A program made the position numbers and the translations under genes. Shown here piece after piece: positions 29,917-38,144 of a stretch of DNA of 64,000 bases; positions within the stretch are counted from its first letter, which is position 1; each line of letters begins with the position of its first letter. Source of the DNA: Pseudomonadota bacterium (lineage in GTDB: Bacteria; Pseudomonadota; Gammaproteobacteria; Steroidobacterales; Steroidobacteraceae); contig JAJYAM010000004.1 in NCBI GenBank assembly GCA_021779535.1, positions 21,763-85,762 on the forward strand, in the 5' to 3' direction. The notes beneath the pieces are model-generated. The model was not told the origin of the DNA and did not search any database. It saw nothing but the letters and a program-made list of their open reading frames with translations.

Positions 29917-30894
29917 ATGAAATCACCCATCACCGTCACGATCACCGGCGCCGCCGGCAACATCGGCTACGCTCTCGCGTTTCGCGTCGCGTCGGGGGCG
30001 ATGCTCGGACCCGATCAGCCGATTCGACTGAACCTCCTCGAGATCCCTGCCGCGGTTGGTGCAGCGCGCGGCGTCGTGATGGAACTCTGCGACTGCGCGT
30101 TTCCGACGTTGCAGTCGGTGACGGCGACCGACGATACCGAGACCGCGTTTCGTGACTGCGGCGTTGCGCTGCTCGTCGGGGCGCGTCCGCGCGGGCCCGG
30201 AATGGAGCGCAAGGACCTCCTGCTCGCGAACGCGCAGATCTTTTCGGCGCAAGGCAAGGCCCTCGATCACGTCGCGCGCCGCGACGTGCGGGTACTCGTC
30301 GTCGGTAATCCGGCGAACACCAACGCACTGATCGCGCAGCGCAACGCGCCGTCGCTGCCGGCGGGCAACTTCACCGCGATGACCCGCCTCGACCACAACC
30401 GCGGAGTCGCGCTGCTCGCCGAGAAGACCGGCCGATCGGTCACCCAGGTCCGGAAATTCGTGGTCTGGGGCAACCACTCGGCGACGCAGTACCCGGACCT
30501 GCATCACGCCACCGTCGACGGCCAGCCGGCGCTCTCGAAGGTCGACGCGAACTGGTTCCGCGAGACGTTCATCCCCACCGTGCAGCAACGCGGCGCGGCG
30601 ATCATCAAGGCGCGGGGCAGCTCCTCGGCCGCGTCGGCGGCCTCGGCGGCGATCGATCACGTGCGCACCTGGGTGCACGGCACCGCCGACGACGATTGGG
30701 TCAGCATGTCGGTGCCGTCGGACGGCAGCTATGGGATTCCCGCGGGGGTGATCTACTCGGTCCCGGTGACCTGTCGGGGCGGCGAGTACCGGATCGTGCA
30801 GAACCTTCCGATCGACCCGTTCAGCCGCGAGAAGATGGATGCGACCCTTCGCGAACTGCACGAGGAACGCGACGGCGTGAAGGATCTGTTATGA
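29917..30894 (+). CDS. mdh: Malate dehydrogenase (NAD-dependent)
   Basis: Mdh interconverts malate and oxaloacetate in the TCA cycle. The 325-residue product is of the type-2 (cytosolic-like) group. It has the NAD motif [11 protein letters not shown], the substrate loop [14 protein letters not shown] with two arginines, RLDHNRG with the catalytic Asp partner, and the catalytic His in [13 protein letters not shown]. The C-terminus [14 protein letters not shown] is typical. ATG 29917 has GGAG 7 bases upstream. It precedes dinB by 20 bases on the same strand; that neighbour is functionally unrelated. Confidence 0.95.
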   Translation: MKSPITVTITGAAGNIGYALAFRVASGAMLGPDQPIRLNLLEIPAAVGAARGVVMELCDCAFPTLQSVTATDDTETAFRDCGVALLVGARPRGPGMERKDLLLANAQIFSAQGKALDHVARRDVRVLVVGNPANTNALIAQRNAPSLPAGNFTAMTRLDHNRGVALLAEKTGRSVTQVRKFVVWGNHSATQYPDLHHATVDGQPALSKVDANWFRETFIPTVQQRGAAIIKARGSSSAASAASAAIDHVRTWVHGTADDDWVSMSVPSDGSYGIPAGVIYSVPVTCRGGEYRIVQNLPIDPFSREKMDATLRELHEERDGVKDLL

Positions 30895-30914
30895 CGCGAC
30901 CCGGCGCGCCCTGA

Positions 30915-32084
30915 ATGGAGCCGCGGTCGATCCTGCACGTCGACATGGACGCGTTCTATGCGTCCGTCGAGGTGCGGGACCGGCCTGAACTCGCGGGGCT
31001 TCCACTGATCGTCGGTCATCCCGGCCCGCGCGGCGTCGTCGCGGCCGCCAGCTACGCGGTCCGCCGGTTCGGAGTCCACTCGGCGATGCCGATCGCGGCG
31101 GCGCGCCGGCTGTGCCCGCAAGCGATCGTCGTGCCGCCGCGAATTGCGCGTTACCAGGAAGTCTCGGCGCAAGCCTTCGCCATCTTCGAGTCCTTCACGC
31201 CGCTGGTCGAGCCCTTGTCGCTCGACGAAGCGTTCCTCGACGTGACCGCGAGCCGGCGCCTGTTCGGCGAACCGGTCGCGATCGCCGAACGGCTCAGGGA
31301 AAGAGTGCGCCAAGCGCTCGGTCTGACCGCCTCGGTCGGCGTCGCGCCGAACAAGCTGGTCGCGAAGATCGCCTCGGATCTTCGCAAACCCGACGGACTC
31401 TGCCGGATCGGGGCCGACGAGCTGCCGCACGCCCTCGACGATCTGCCGATCGAGCGTCTCTGGGGAATCGGGACGAAGACCTTGCCGCGCGTGCACGCCG
31501 CCGGGATACGGCGCTTCCGGGACCTGCGGATCGCACGCGAGGAAACGCTGCGCGCGCTGTTCGGGCGGCATGCCGGCGCGATGCGCCGGCGCGCCGCGGG
31601 AATCGACGAGCGCCCGGTGGTTCGACCGAGCGAGGAGCGGTCGATCAGCGCCGAATGCACGTTCGAGTCCGATCTCGACGACCTCGGCGCGTTGCGCACC
31701 GAGCTGGCTCGCCTGGTCGACCGGGTCGGGACCCGGTTGCGACGCACCGAAGCGGCCGCGGCACAGGTCGCGATCAAGGTACGGACCGCGGACTTCGCGA
31801 CGAACCACCGGCAGCGCTCGTTCGAGCCGCCGGCACGCGACACCGCAACGCTGTGGCGCATGGCCGACGCGATGCTCTCGGAATGGCTCGCCGAACGTCC
31901 GCGGGCCTCGATCCGCCTGCTCGGCGTCGCCGTGTCGGACCTCGAAACCCAAGCTCAATCCGACCTGTTCGGGGCGCCGGACGCGCGGGCATCGCAGATC
32001 GATACGACGGTCGACGAGGTCCGCCGGCGCTTCGGCGCGTCGCGCATCCTGCGCGCGACCCAGATCCGAAGGGATCCGCACTGA
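30915..32084 (+). CDS. dinB: DNA polymerase IV (Y-family translesion polymerase)
   Basis: DinB copies past damaged template bases. The 389-residue product has LHVDMDAFYASVE, the SYAVRRFGVHSAMP fingers segment, LSLDEAFLDVT with the catalytic Asp-Glu pair, GVAPNKLVAKIASD, and little-finger residues ending near 340. A clamp-binding motif QSDLF lies in the C-terminal tail, as expected for recruitment by the beta clamp. ATG 30915 lies 20 bases after mdh. I see no LexA box directly in front, so it may be transcribed from upstream. Confidence 0.96.
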   Translation: MEPRSILHVDMDAFYASVEVRDRPELAGLPLIVGHPGPRGVVAAASYAVRRFGVHSAMPIAAARRLCPQAIVVPPRIARYQEVSAQAFAIFESFTPLVEPLSLDEAFLDVTASRRLFGEPVAIAERLRERVRQALGLTASVGVAPNKLVAKIASDLRKPDGLCRIGADELPHALDDLPIERLWGIGTKTLPRVHAAGIRRFRDLRIAREETLRALFGRHAGAMRRRAAGIDERPVVRPSEERSISAECTFESDLDDLGALRTELARLVDRVGTRLRRTEAAAAQVAIKVRTADFATNHRQRSFEPPARDTATLWRMADAMLSEWLAERPRASIRLLGVAVSDLETQAQSDLFGAPDARASQIDTTVDEVRRRFGASRILRATQIRRDPH

Positions 32085-32125
32085 GCGCCGTCGCCACGCG
32101 CGGCTTGGTATCATCGGCAACCGGC

Positions 32126-33217
32126 ATGTACACGAGCTACTTCGGCCTCGGCGAAAAGCCGTTCTCGATCACGCCGGATCCCCGTTATCTCTACATGAGC
32201 GGACGGCACGCCGAGGCGCTCGCGCACCTGCTCTACGGAATCAACGAATCCGGCGGTTTCGTGCAGTTGACCGGCGAGGTCGGCACCGGCAAGACGACGG
32301 TCGTCCGAACGCTCCTGTCGCGGATGCCGGCCCACGCGGATGTGGCGCTGATCCTGAACCCACGCGTGACGCCGACCGAGTTCTTGCAGAGCATCTGCGA
32401 GGAGCTCGGCGTGCCGATCAGCGACGCGGAACGCCGCAGCCTCAAGCGCCTCGTGGATGCCCTGAACCGGCGCTTGCTGTCGGCGCACGCCGCCGGGCGG
32501 CGCGTGGTCTTGATCGTCGACGAAGCGCAAAACCTCTCGCCCGAGGTGCTCGAGCACGTGCGTTTGCTCACCAACCTCGAGACCCCGACGCAAAAGCTCC
32601 TGCAAATCCTCCTGATCGGACAACCGGAACTTCGCACGCTGCTCGACCTGCCGGAGTTGCGCCAGCTCGCGCAGCGGGTCACGGGCCGCTACCATCTCGA
32701 ACCCTTGACCGGCGCGGAAACGCGCCACTACGTGCGCCATCGGATGCGGGTCGCGGGCGCGACCAGCGAGATCTTCACGGCCGGCGCGCTGCGCGAGGTG
32801 CACCGCATTTCCGGCGGCATTCCGCGGGTGATCAACGTGTGCTGCGACCGGGCCCTGCTCGGCGCTTACGCGTCCGAAGCGCGCAAGCTGAACGCGCGGC
32901 TCGTGCGGCGCGCGGCCGGCGAGGTCTACGGACGGCGCTTCGCGCCGGCATGGCTCGGCTGGATCGCCGCCGCGGTCGCCGCACTGGGCGTGGCGACCGC
33001 GCTCGTCGGCGGCTGGCAAGCGTGGCGCGGCGGGCCGCGAGATCCCGCGAGGACCGCGGGCGACGCTGCGCGCGCGATCGGGCCGATCGCCCGCGGGTCC
33101 GTCGAATCGCGGGGCAGGATGCGGGGCGAAAGCCGGTCCGCGCCGCCGGCGCCAGCGCCAGCGCCAGCGCCAGCGCCGGATTTGACGAGCGGCGCGCCGC
33201 CGCGCTCCACGGACTGA
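32126..33217 (+). CDS. GspA/ExeA-like AAA+ ATPase, short form
   Basis: A 363-residue inner-membrane ATPase. YFGLGEKPFSITPDPRYLYMS is the family N-terminus, Walker A is GEVGTGKTT (Lys56), Walker B is VVLIVDEAQNLSPE (about 128-140), and a TM helix (WLGWIAAAVAALGVATALVGGW) is at about 276-297. In Aeromonas ExeA, a periplasmic peptidoglycan-binding domain follows. Here the periplasmic part is only about 65 residues and ends in an APAPAPAPAP tract coded by repeated CCAGCG hexamers. GspA works with GspB (next gene, 12 bases on) to insert the secretin through the cell wall. Confidence 0.85.
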   Translation: MYTSYFGLGEKPFSITPDPRYLYMSGRHAEALAHLLYGINESGGFVQLTGEVGTGKTTVVRTLLSRMPAHADVALILNPRVTPTEFLQSICEELGVPISDAERRSLKRLVDALNRRLLSAHAAGRRVVLIVDEAQNLSPEVLEHVRLLTNLETPTQKLLQILLIGQPELRTLLDLPELRQLAQRVTGRYHLEPLTGAETRHYVRHRMRVAGATSEIFTAGALREVHRISGGIPRVINVCCDRALLGAYASEARKLNARLVRRAAGEVYGRRFAPAWLGWIAAAVAALGVATALVGGWQAWRGGPRDPARTAGDAARAIGPIARGSVESRGRMRGESRSAPPAPAPAPAPAPDLTSGAPPRSTD

Positions 33218-33229
33218 GGAACAAGCGGG

Positions 33230-33928
33230 ATGTCGTTCATCCTCGACGCGCTGAAGAAATCGGAGGCCGAGCGGCAACGCCAGGCGAGCCCGGGCCTGAT
33301 CGAGCCCGCGATGGTGCGTCCGCGCGGCAGCCCGAGGACGCTCACGATCGGACTGCTCGCGTTGCTCGGTGTCAACTCGTTGGTACTCGGGATCGTGCTG
33401 CTGCGACGCCCCTCGGCGAGTGCCCCGTCCCGCGCGCGGCCCGCGGCGACCGCGACGGCGCTCCCGGCGTCCGCGGCAGTCCCTGGTGCACCGCACTCGA
33501 GGCCGGACGCCGCGCCGATGCCGAGCGGATCGGCGCTGCCGTCGGCGGGCGACGCCGCGGGGTTTGCGCCGGAAGTCCCGGTAACCTCGCCGGAGAATCC
33601 GATCGTCGCCGAAGCCCGCGCGCGATTGAACGCGGCCGGATCCCCACCGTCGGCACCCGCGGACGGCACCGCACCGGACGATCACTCGAACCTCGAGACA
33701 TTGCCGACGCTCGCGCAGGTGCACTTCGCGGGCACCGACACGCTGCCGCCGCTGCACCTGGACGTCCACGTGTATTCGCCGGACCCGGCGCAACGGTTCG
33801 TGTTCATCAACGGACACAAATACGTCGAGGGCTCGACCCTCGCCGAAGGCCCCCGGATCGTGCGGATCCGGCCCGACGGCGTCGAGCTCGCCTATCACGG
33901 CCGTCGGTTCCTGCTGCCGCGGCGCTGA
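33230..33928 (+). CDS. GspB-like general secretion pathway protein
   Basis: A 232-residue protein with the diagnostic start MSFILDALKKSEAERQRQ, a TM helix (about 38-59, LTIGLLALLGVNSLVLGIVLL), an Ala/Pro-rich periplasmic linker and a C-terminal T2SSB domain (LHLDVHVYSPDPAQRFVFIN, YVEGSTLAEGPRIVRI, and a final LAYHGRRFLLPR). It partners GspA for secretin assembly in type II secretion or similar systems. The gene follows gspA by 12 bases. No other secretion genes are in the window. Confidence 0.88.
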   Translation: MSFILDALKKSEAERQRQASPGLIEPAMVRPRGSPRTLTIGLLALLGVNSLVLGIVLLRRPSASAPSRARPAATATALPASAAVPGAPHSRPDAAPMPSGSALPSAGDAAGFAPEVPVTSPENPIVAEARARLNAAGSPPSAPADGTAPDDHSNLETLPTLAQVHFAGTDTLPPLHLDVHVYSPDPAQRFVFINGHKYVEGSTLAEGPRIVRIRPDGVELAYHGRRFLLPRR

Positions 33929-34065
33929 TTCGGAGCGCGGAACGTCATCCGGTCGACGAGGAGGCCCACGGGTCGCCGGGTGTCGTTCGATCGCGGTGGC
34001 TTGCGCGACAGCCCGTCGCTACCATGGGGGGTGCGAGCCGTGGGGGTTCGCGAGGGCCGCTGTTC

Positions 34066-34995
34066 GTGGATTCCAGATCGATCATCCGCGCCGCCTGCGC
34101 AGTCCTGATCTATTGCGTCTCGTTGGGCGCCGCGGCGGCGGCGATTCTCGGCGGCACGATCCGGTTTCCGGGCAGCGACGACCCGGCGATGACCGTGTAC
34201 GTGTATTCGCTCGACGCCGCGCGATTGCGCGCGCTGTCCGTACCCCATGGGCGGCGGGGTTTTCATTTCGCGGTACCGTCGGGCCGATACGTCGTGTTCG
34301 CCGCACCGAACGGCGCGGGCGCACCGGACGTCTATGGCGGATACACCCACTGCAGCGGCAGCCCGCCGCCGAGCAGCCCGACCCGGTGCGACGATCACAG
34401 CCTGCGCACCGTCGTCATCGATCGTCGAACGCGGCGCGTCGACGTCGCGATCGACGATTGGTCGTTGAGCGATGCGGACGCGAACGCGCTCGATCGGATC
34501 CGTGGATTGTCGGCGACGGCCGGCCCTCCGCCCGAAGGGGCGCCGCGATTCTCCGAATACCCGGCCGCCGCGGCGATGGCCGCCACGACCAAACTCGCGG
34601 CACCCGCGGCCAGGCGGCTGGGACGCCTCGCACTGAGCCTCCGCGACCGCATGAAACTGCGCGACGTGCTGGCCGCCGGGCCGAATTTCGCCGGCGACGT
34701 GACCCTCGACGTGGCGCACTGCGGCGCCCATTGCTTGCGTATTCTCCTGCTAGACTGGCGCGGTGGTGGCGTGGTCGACGTACCGGATCTCGCCGCGGTC
34801 GACGACGACCTGCCGTGCAGGACGTCGGAAGCGGTGCTGTTCCGGCGCGACAGCCGGTTGCTCAGCGTGACCCGGATGCGCGGTCGCGTGATCGCGACCC
34901 AGTATTATCTGTGGGATCCGACGGCCGCTTCGCTGCGCTTGCTCGCGGTGTACCCGCGTAAGCCGAGCCAATACTGCGCGGTCGATCCGCCGTAG
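34066..34995 (+). CDS. Secreted protein of unknown function
   Basis: A 309-residue protein with a signal peptide (DSRSIIRAACAVLIYCVSL-GAAAAA). The first 100 residues look like a small beta domain (TIRFPGSDDPAMTVYVYSLD, FHFAVPSGRYVVFAAPNGAG), reminiscent of carboxypeptidase-regulatory-like folds. The C-terminal half holds a conserved-looking LRDRMKLRDVLAAGPNFAGDV, a CGAHCLRILLLDW segment and a final Cys. Five Cys after the signal suggest disulfides. GTG 34066 with GAGGG 9 bases upstream is preferred to ATG 34024, which would put 14 residues before the signal peptide. I do not recognise the family. Confidence 0.6.
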   Translation: MDSRSIIRAACAVLIYCVSLGAAAAAILGGTIRFPGSDDPAMTVYVYSLDAARLRALSVPHGRRGFHFAVPSGRYVVFAAPNGAGAPDVYGGYTHCSGSPPPSSPTRCDDHSLRTVVIDRRTRRVDVAIDDWSLSDADANALDRIRGLSATAGPPPEGAPRFSEYPAAAAMAATTKLAAPAARRLGRLALSLRDRMKLRDVLAAGPNFAGDVTLDVAHCGAHCLRILLLDWRGGGVVDVPDLAAVDDDLPCRTSEAVLFRRDSRLLSVTRMRGRVIATQYYLWDPTAASLRLLAVYPRKPSQYCAVDPP

Positions 34996-35048
34996 AGGCG
35001 CTCGGCCGGGCCGGGCGGCAGCCGTGCTGCGAAGAGTTCAGAACGACG

Positions 35049-35660
35049 ATGCGAAAAATATTCACATTGACGATGCGCGGGCTGGTCACGGTCCTGCCGG
35101 TCGCGCTGACGGTATACGTGATCTGGTGGGCGGTACACTCGGTCGAGCTGATGCTGCGCCATCTGCTGATCACATTCGACATCGTCAGTCCCGCACACTA
35201 CTGGCCGGGTCTCGGCCTGCTCGCCGGCTTCCTGGTCCTGCTGCTGATCGGCAGCCTGGTCAACGCGTACGCCGGCCGGATCGTCCTCAAATACTGGGAC
35301 GAACTCCTGGGGCGAATCCCGTTCGTGAAGACCCTGTACGGGGGATTTCGCGACGTCGTGAGCCTGTTGCCGTCCGGCAGCGGTGACCGTCGCGACTTGC
35401 AACGCGTCGTGGTCGCGCACTTCGGCGAAGTGCGCGCGATCGGCTTCGTCACCCGTGAAGACGTGCCGGCGGCACTCGCCGCACGCGACGGCGAGGACCT
35501 GGTGACCGTCTATTTCCCGATGAGTTACGCATTCGGCGGTTACACGATCTACCTGCCGCGCCGGCTCCTGGAGCCGCTCGACATCTCGGTCGAGGACGCG
35601 ATGCGTCTCGCGATCACCGCGGGACTGACCGCCGCCGGCTCGCGTCACGGCGCTCCATGA
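35049..35660 (+). CDS. DUF502 family membrane protein
   Basis: A 203-residue inner-membrane protein with two TM helices (GLVTVLPVALTVYVIWWAV at about 11-29 and LGLLAGFLVLLLIGSLVNAY at about 56-75), followed by the DUF502 soluble part (IPFVKTLYGGFRDVVSLLPS, VTREDVPAALAARDGEDLVTVYFPMSY, GGYTIYLPRRLLEPLDISVEDAMR). Function unknown; the family is widespread in proteobacteria and plants. The next gene overlaps its stop by 4 bases. Confidence 0.92.
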   Translation: MRKIFTLTMRGLVTVLPVALTVYVIWWAVHSVELMLRHLLITFDIVSPAHYWPGLGLLAGFLVLLLIGSLVNAYAGRIVLKYWDELLGRIPFVKTLYGGFRDVVSLLPSGSGDRRDLQRVVVAHFGEVRAIGFVTREDVPAALAARDGEDLVTVYFPMSYAFGGYTIYLPRRLLEPLDISVEDAMRLAITAGLTAAGSRHGAP

Positions 35661-36724
35661 CTCGAAGTCCGGGACTCGCGCGAGCGCCCGCCGCACGCAG
35701 CGGCCCGTTCGCCCGGTCACTCCTCGGGTTGGTGCTCGCCGCTGCGGCGTGTCTGGCGGCCCGGCAAGCCGAGACCGCGCCGGCCGCGAGCGCGCGCACC
35801 ACCGGCGCTCCGCGTCCGGCGCCGTGGTTGGGAGCCGCGATCGGCCTGCTCGGCACCCGCGGCGACGCGAGCTCGCTTGCCACCGCGGCGCTGCTCGGGC
35901 GCAGCGGCGCGAGCGCGCTCGCGCTCGCCAACCGCGCGGCGCAACTCGCGCCGGACGACGCGGCGATCGGATGGGTTGATTTACGCGTCTGCGCATCGAC
36001 GCCGGGGTGCGACAGTCGCGGCATCGCCGCCGCGATGCGCTGGCTCGATCCGGACAACGCCGCGGCCTGGCTGCCGACCCTCGACTCGGCGGTCGGCACG
36101 CACGACGACGAGGAAACGAACCGCGTGTTGACGCACATGGCGCGCGGATCGAGCTTGGATTTTTACTGGAATCCGATCGTCGCGCGCGCGTTCGATGCGT
36201 TGCGCTCGATCGCCGCACGCATACCCGGCCATCCCCTCGATTCCGACGCCGCGATCCTCGCGGCGGTCGAGCGGGCAGCCGGGCGCTCGATCGTGCCCCC
36301 CCTGTCCGCGCTCGCGACGGTATGCCGCAGCTCACGGTCGGGCAGCCCACGGCGCACCGCCTGCGAAAAGATTGCGCAACTGCTGCGTCACGCCGACACG
36401 ATCGACGCCCAGTACGCGGGTTACTCGATCGGGCGACGCTTCGCGCGTTACGGAAGCCCGGGTTTCCGCGCGCTCGGCGAAGCGCGCCGGGTGCTCGAGT
36501 GGCGCGTCGCGAACGCCGCGCGCTTCGACGCGCCCTTGCTGCCCTGGTTGCGCAGCGCACACGCGCGCTGGCGCGTCGAACAGATGCGAACGCTCACGCG
36601 GCAGGAAGACGTGATCGTCGCCGTCCTGCGCCATCAAGGGATGCCCATCGACCCGCCGCCACCGCCCCCGGCGCCGACACCGCCCCCGGCGCCGCCCGAG
36701 CCGTTGCACAAGCGCCCTCCCTGA
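35657..36724 (+). CDS. Secreted helical-repeat protein of unknown function
   Basis: A 355-residue protein with a signal peptide (SLLGLVLAAAACLAARQAETAPA), then predicted helix pairs that resemble degenerate TPR-like units (ANRAAQLAPDDAAIGWVDLRV, AAAMRWLDPDNAAAWLPTLD), and a Pro-rich tail (PPPPPPAPTPPPAPP). Cysteines near 111 and 118 and near 222 and 233 could form disulfides. The ATG overlaps the DUF502 stop, so they are co-translated, and the amidohydrolase gene follows 2 bases on. No family recognised. Confidence 0.65.
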   Translation: MTRSPGLARAPAARSGPFARSLLGLVLAAAACLAARQAETAPAASARTTGAPRPAPWLGAAIGLLGTRGDASSLATAALLGRSGASALALANRAAQLAPDDAAIGWVDLRVCASTPGCDSRGIAAAMRWLDPDNAAAWLPTLDSAVGTHDDEETNRVLTHMARGSSLDFYWNPIVARAFDALRSIAARIPGHPLDSDAAILAAVERAAGRSIVPPLSALATVCRSSRSGSPRRTACEKIAQLLRHADTIDAQYAGYSIGRRFARYGSPGFRALGEARRVLEWRVANAARFDAPLLPWLRSAHARWRVEQMRTLTRQEDVIVAVLRHQGMPIDPPPPPPAPTPPPAPPEPLHKRPP

Positions 36725-36726
36725 CG

Positions 36727-37518
36727 ATGGCTGCCGAATTGCCCGGGAGCGAACCGCTGCTCGCTGCCGATGAGCCGTCGCCGGTCGAAGTCCTGCGACC
36801 GCGGGGTCGCTCGGCGTTCCTGATCGTGTGCGACCACGCCGGCGCACGCATCCCGCGCGCGCTCGGGTCGCTCGGGCTCGCAAACGCGGATCTCGCGCGA
36901 CACATCGCATGGGACATCGGCGCGGCCGCGGTCGCACGGCGTCTGTCCGAAACCTGGGATGCCTGCACGGTCCTGCAGCGCTACTCCCGGCTGGTGATCG
37001 ACTGCAATCGACCGCCCGGCGGCCCGACATCGATCGTCGCCGAGAGCGAACGGACGCCGGTTCCGGGGAACGCCCGGGTGGATGCGATCCAACGGCAGAG
37101 GCGCGAACGGGCGATCTTCGCCCCGTACCACGCACGGATCCGTGCGCTCCTCGAGGAACGCGCCGCGACGCGCCGGCCGACCGTATTGATCGCGATGCAC
37201 AGTTTCACGCCCGTCTACCTCGGCATCGCCCGGCCCTGGCACGTCGGCGTCCTCTATCATCGCGATCGGCGGCTGGCGGACGCGCTGCTCGCGGTGCTAC
37301 GCGCCGATCCGGCGCTGGTCGTCGGCGACAATCAACCCTATGCGGTCGGCGACGCGACCGATGTCGCGATCCCGGAATACGGAGAGAAGCGCGGTCTGCT
37401 GCACGTCGAAATCGAGGTGCGTCAGGATCTCATTGCGACACCGACCGGCCAGCGCCGCTGGGCGGCGAGGCTCGCGGCCGCGTTGACCGGGTCCCTGGAT
37501 CGGCGCCCGCGCCGCTGA
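36727..37518 (+). CDS. N-formylglutamate amidohydrolase family protein (HutG-like)
   Basis: A 263-residue cytoplasmic protein of the N-formylglutamate amidohydrolase family. It has IVCDHAGARIPRAL with a metal-binding His, HIAWDIGAAAVARRLS, YSRLVIDCNRP, and LIAMHSFTPVYLG with a second His, plus VGDNQPYAV and HVEIEVRQDLI. HutG hydrolyses N-formyl-L-glutamate in histidine breakdown, but no hut genes are nearby. A different amide substrate is therefore likely. Starts 2 bases after the preceding gene and ends convergent with the redoxin gene. Confidence 0.85.
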   Translation: MAAELPGSEPLLAADEPSPVEVLRPRGRSAFLIVCDHAGARIPRALGSLGLANADLARHIAWDIGAAAVARRLSETWDACTVLQRYSRLVIDCNRPPGGPTSIVAESERTPVPGNARVDAIQRQRRERAIFAPYHARIRALLEERAATRRPTVLIAMHSFTPVYLGIARPWHVGVLYHRDRRLADALLAVLRADPALVVGDNQPYAVGDATDVAIPEYGEKRGLLHVEIEVRQDLIATPTGQRRWAARLAAALTGSLDRRPRR

Positions 37519-37537
37519 ACCGCCGGCGCGAGCGGTC

Positions 37538-38044
37538 TCAGGCGACCGAACTGCGGGACAACGTGACGCTCGGCGGTTCCGCCGCGAGCGCGCCGATCTC
37601 CGCACCGATGCGCATGTCGTCGATCGGACCGAACGCGTGCTTGCGGATCACACCGTCCCGATCGATCAGCACCAGACTCGGCGTCCCGCGCATTCGGTAT
37701 CGTTCCATCGTGAGCGGAATCGGACCCGACGCGCCCGGCGCGTCGACCGCCACGGGGAATTTGAGGCGGTACTCGTGGATGAACGCCTCGACGACCGCCC
37801 GCGTGATCGCGGTGTGGTGCTCGAAGGTCGCGTGCAGGCCGATCACCGCAACGTCCTTCGGCTCGAACGTCTCGTATATCCGGCGGATCTGCGGAACGCC
37901 GAAAGCGACCGATTGCGGGCACAGAACCTGGAACGCGCCGAGCACGACGACCCGGCCCCGCAATGCCGAGAGCGCGATCGGATGATCGCTGTTGTACCAG
38001 TGGCGCACCGACCACTCTGGCGCGACCTTCGGCGAATCGTTCAT
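37538..38044 (-). CDS. Redoxin/TlpA-like thioredoxin-fold protein with a single active-site Cys
   Basis: A 168-residue thioredoxin-fold protein: VVVLGAFQVLCPQSVAFGVPQ is the active-site strand-helix, VAVIGLHATFEHH follows, and RMRGTPSLVLIDRDGVI holds the cis-Pro. The position of the CxxC pair reads CPQS, so only Cys42 remains. This suggests a peroxiredoxin-like or monothiol role rather than dithiol reduction. No signal peptide is visible, so it is probably cytoplasmic. It is convergent with the amidohydrolase gene and lies 100 bases after the degenerate GGDEF-EAL gene on the same strand. Confidence 0.8.
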   Translation of the reverse strand: MNDSPKVAPEWSVRHWYNSDHPIALSALRGRVVVLGAFQVLCPQSVAFGVPQIRRIYETFEPKDVAVIGLHATFEHHTAITRAVVEAFIHEYRLKFPVAVDAPGASGPIPLTMERYRMRGTPSLVLIDRDGVIRKHAFGPIDDMRIGAEIGALAAEPPSVTLSRSSVA

Positions 38045-38144
38045 TCACACCCCTGAGGCGGTCCGAGCGACCGCACCGACGCCATCGATTCCCGACCGGC
38101 CCGGCGCACCGGTCCTGCTACTGTTTGCCTCAGCGCGAGGAGAA

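Noticed and set aside
31570-34065. Upstream open frame joined to the secreted protein at 34066
   Set aside because: It runs out of frame through dinB, gspA and gspB and is Arg/Ala-rich; a signal peptide and ribosome site place the real start at 34066.
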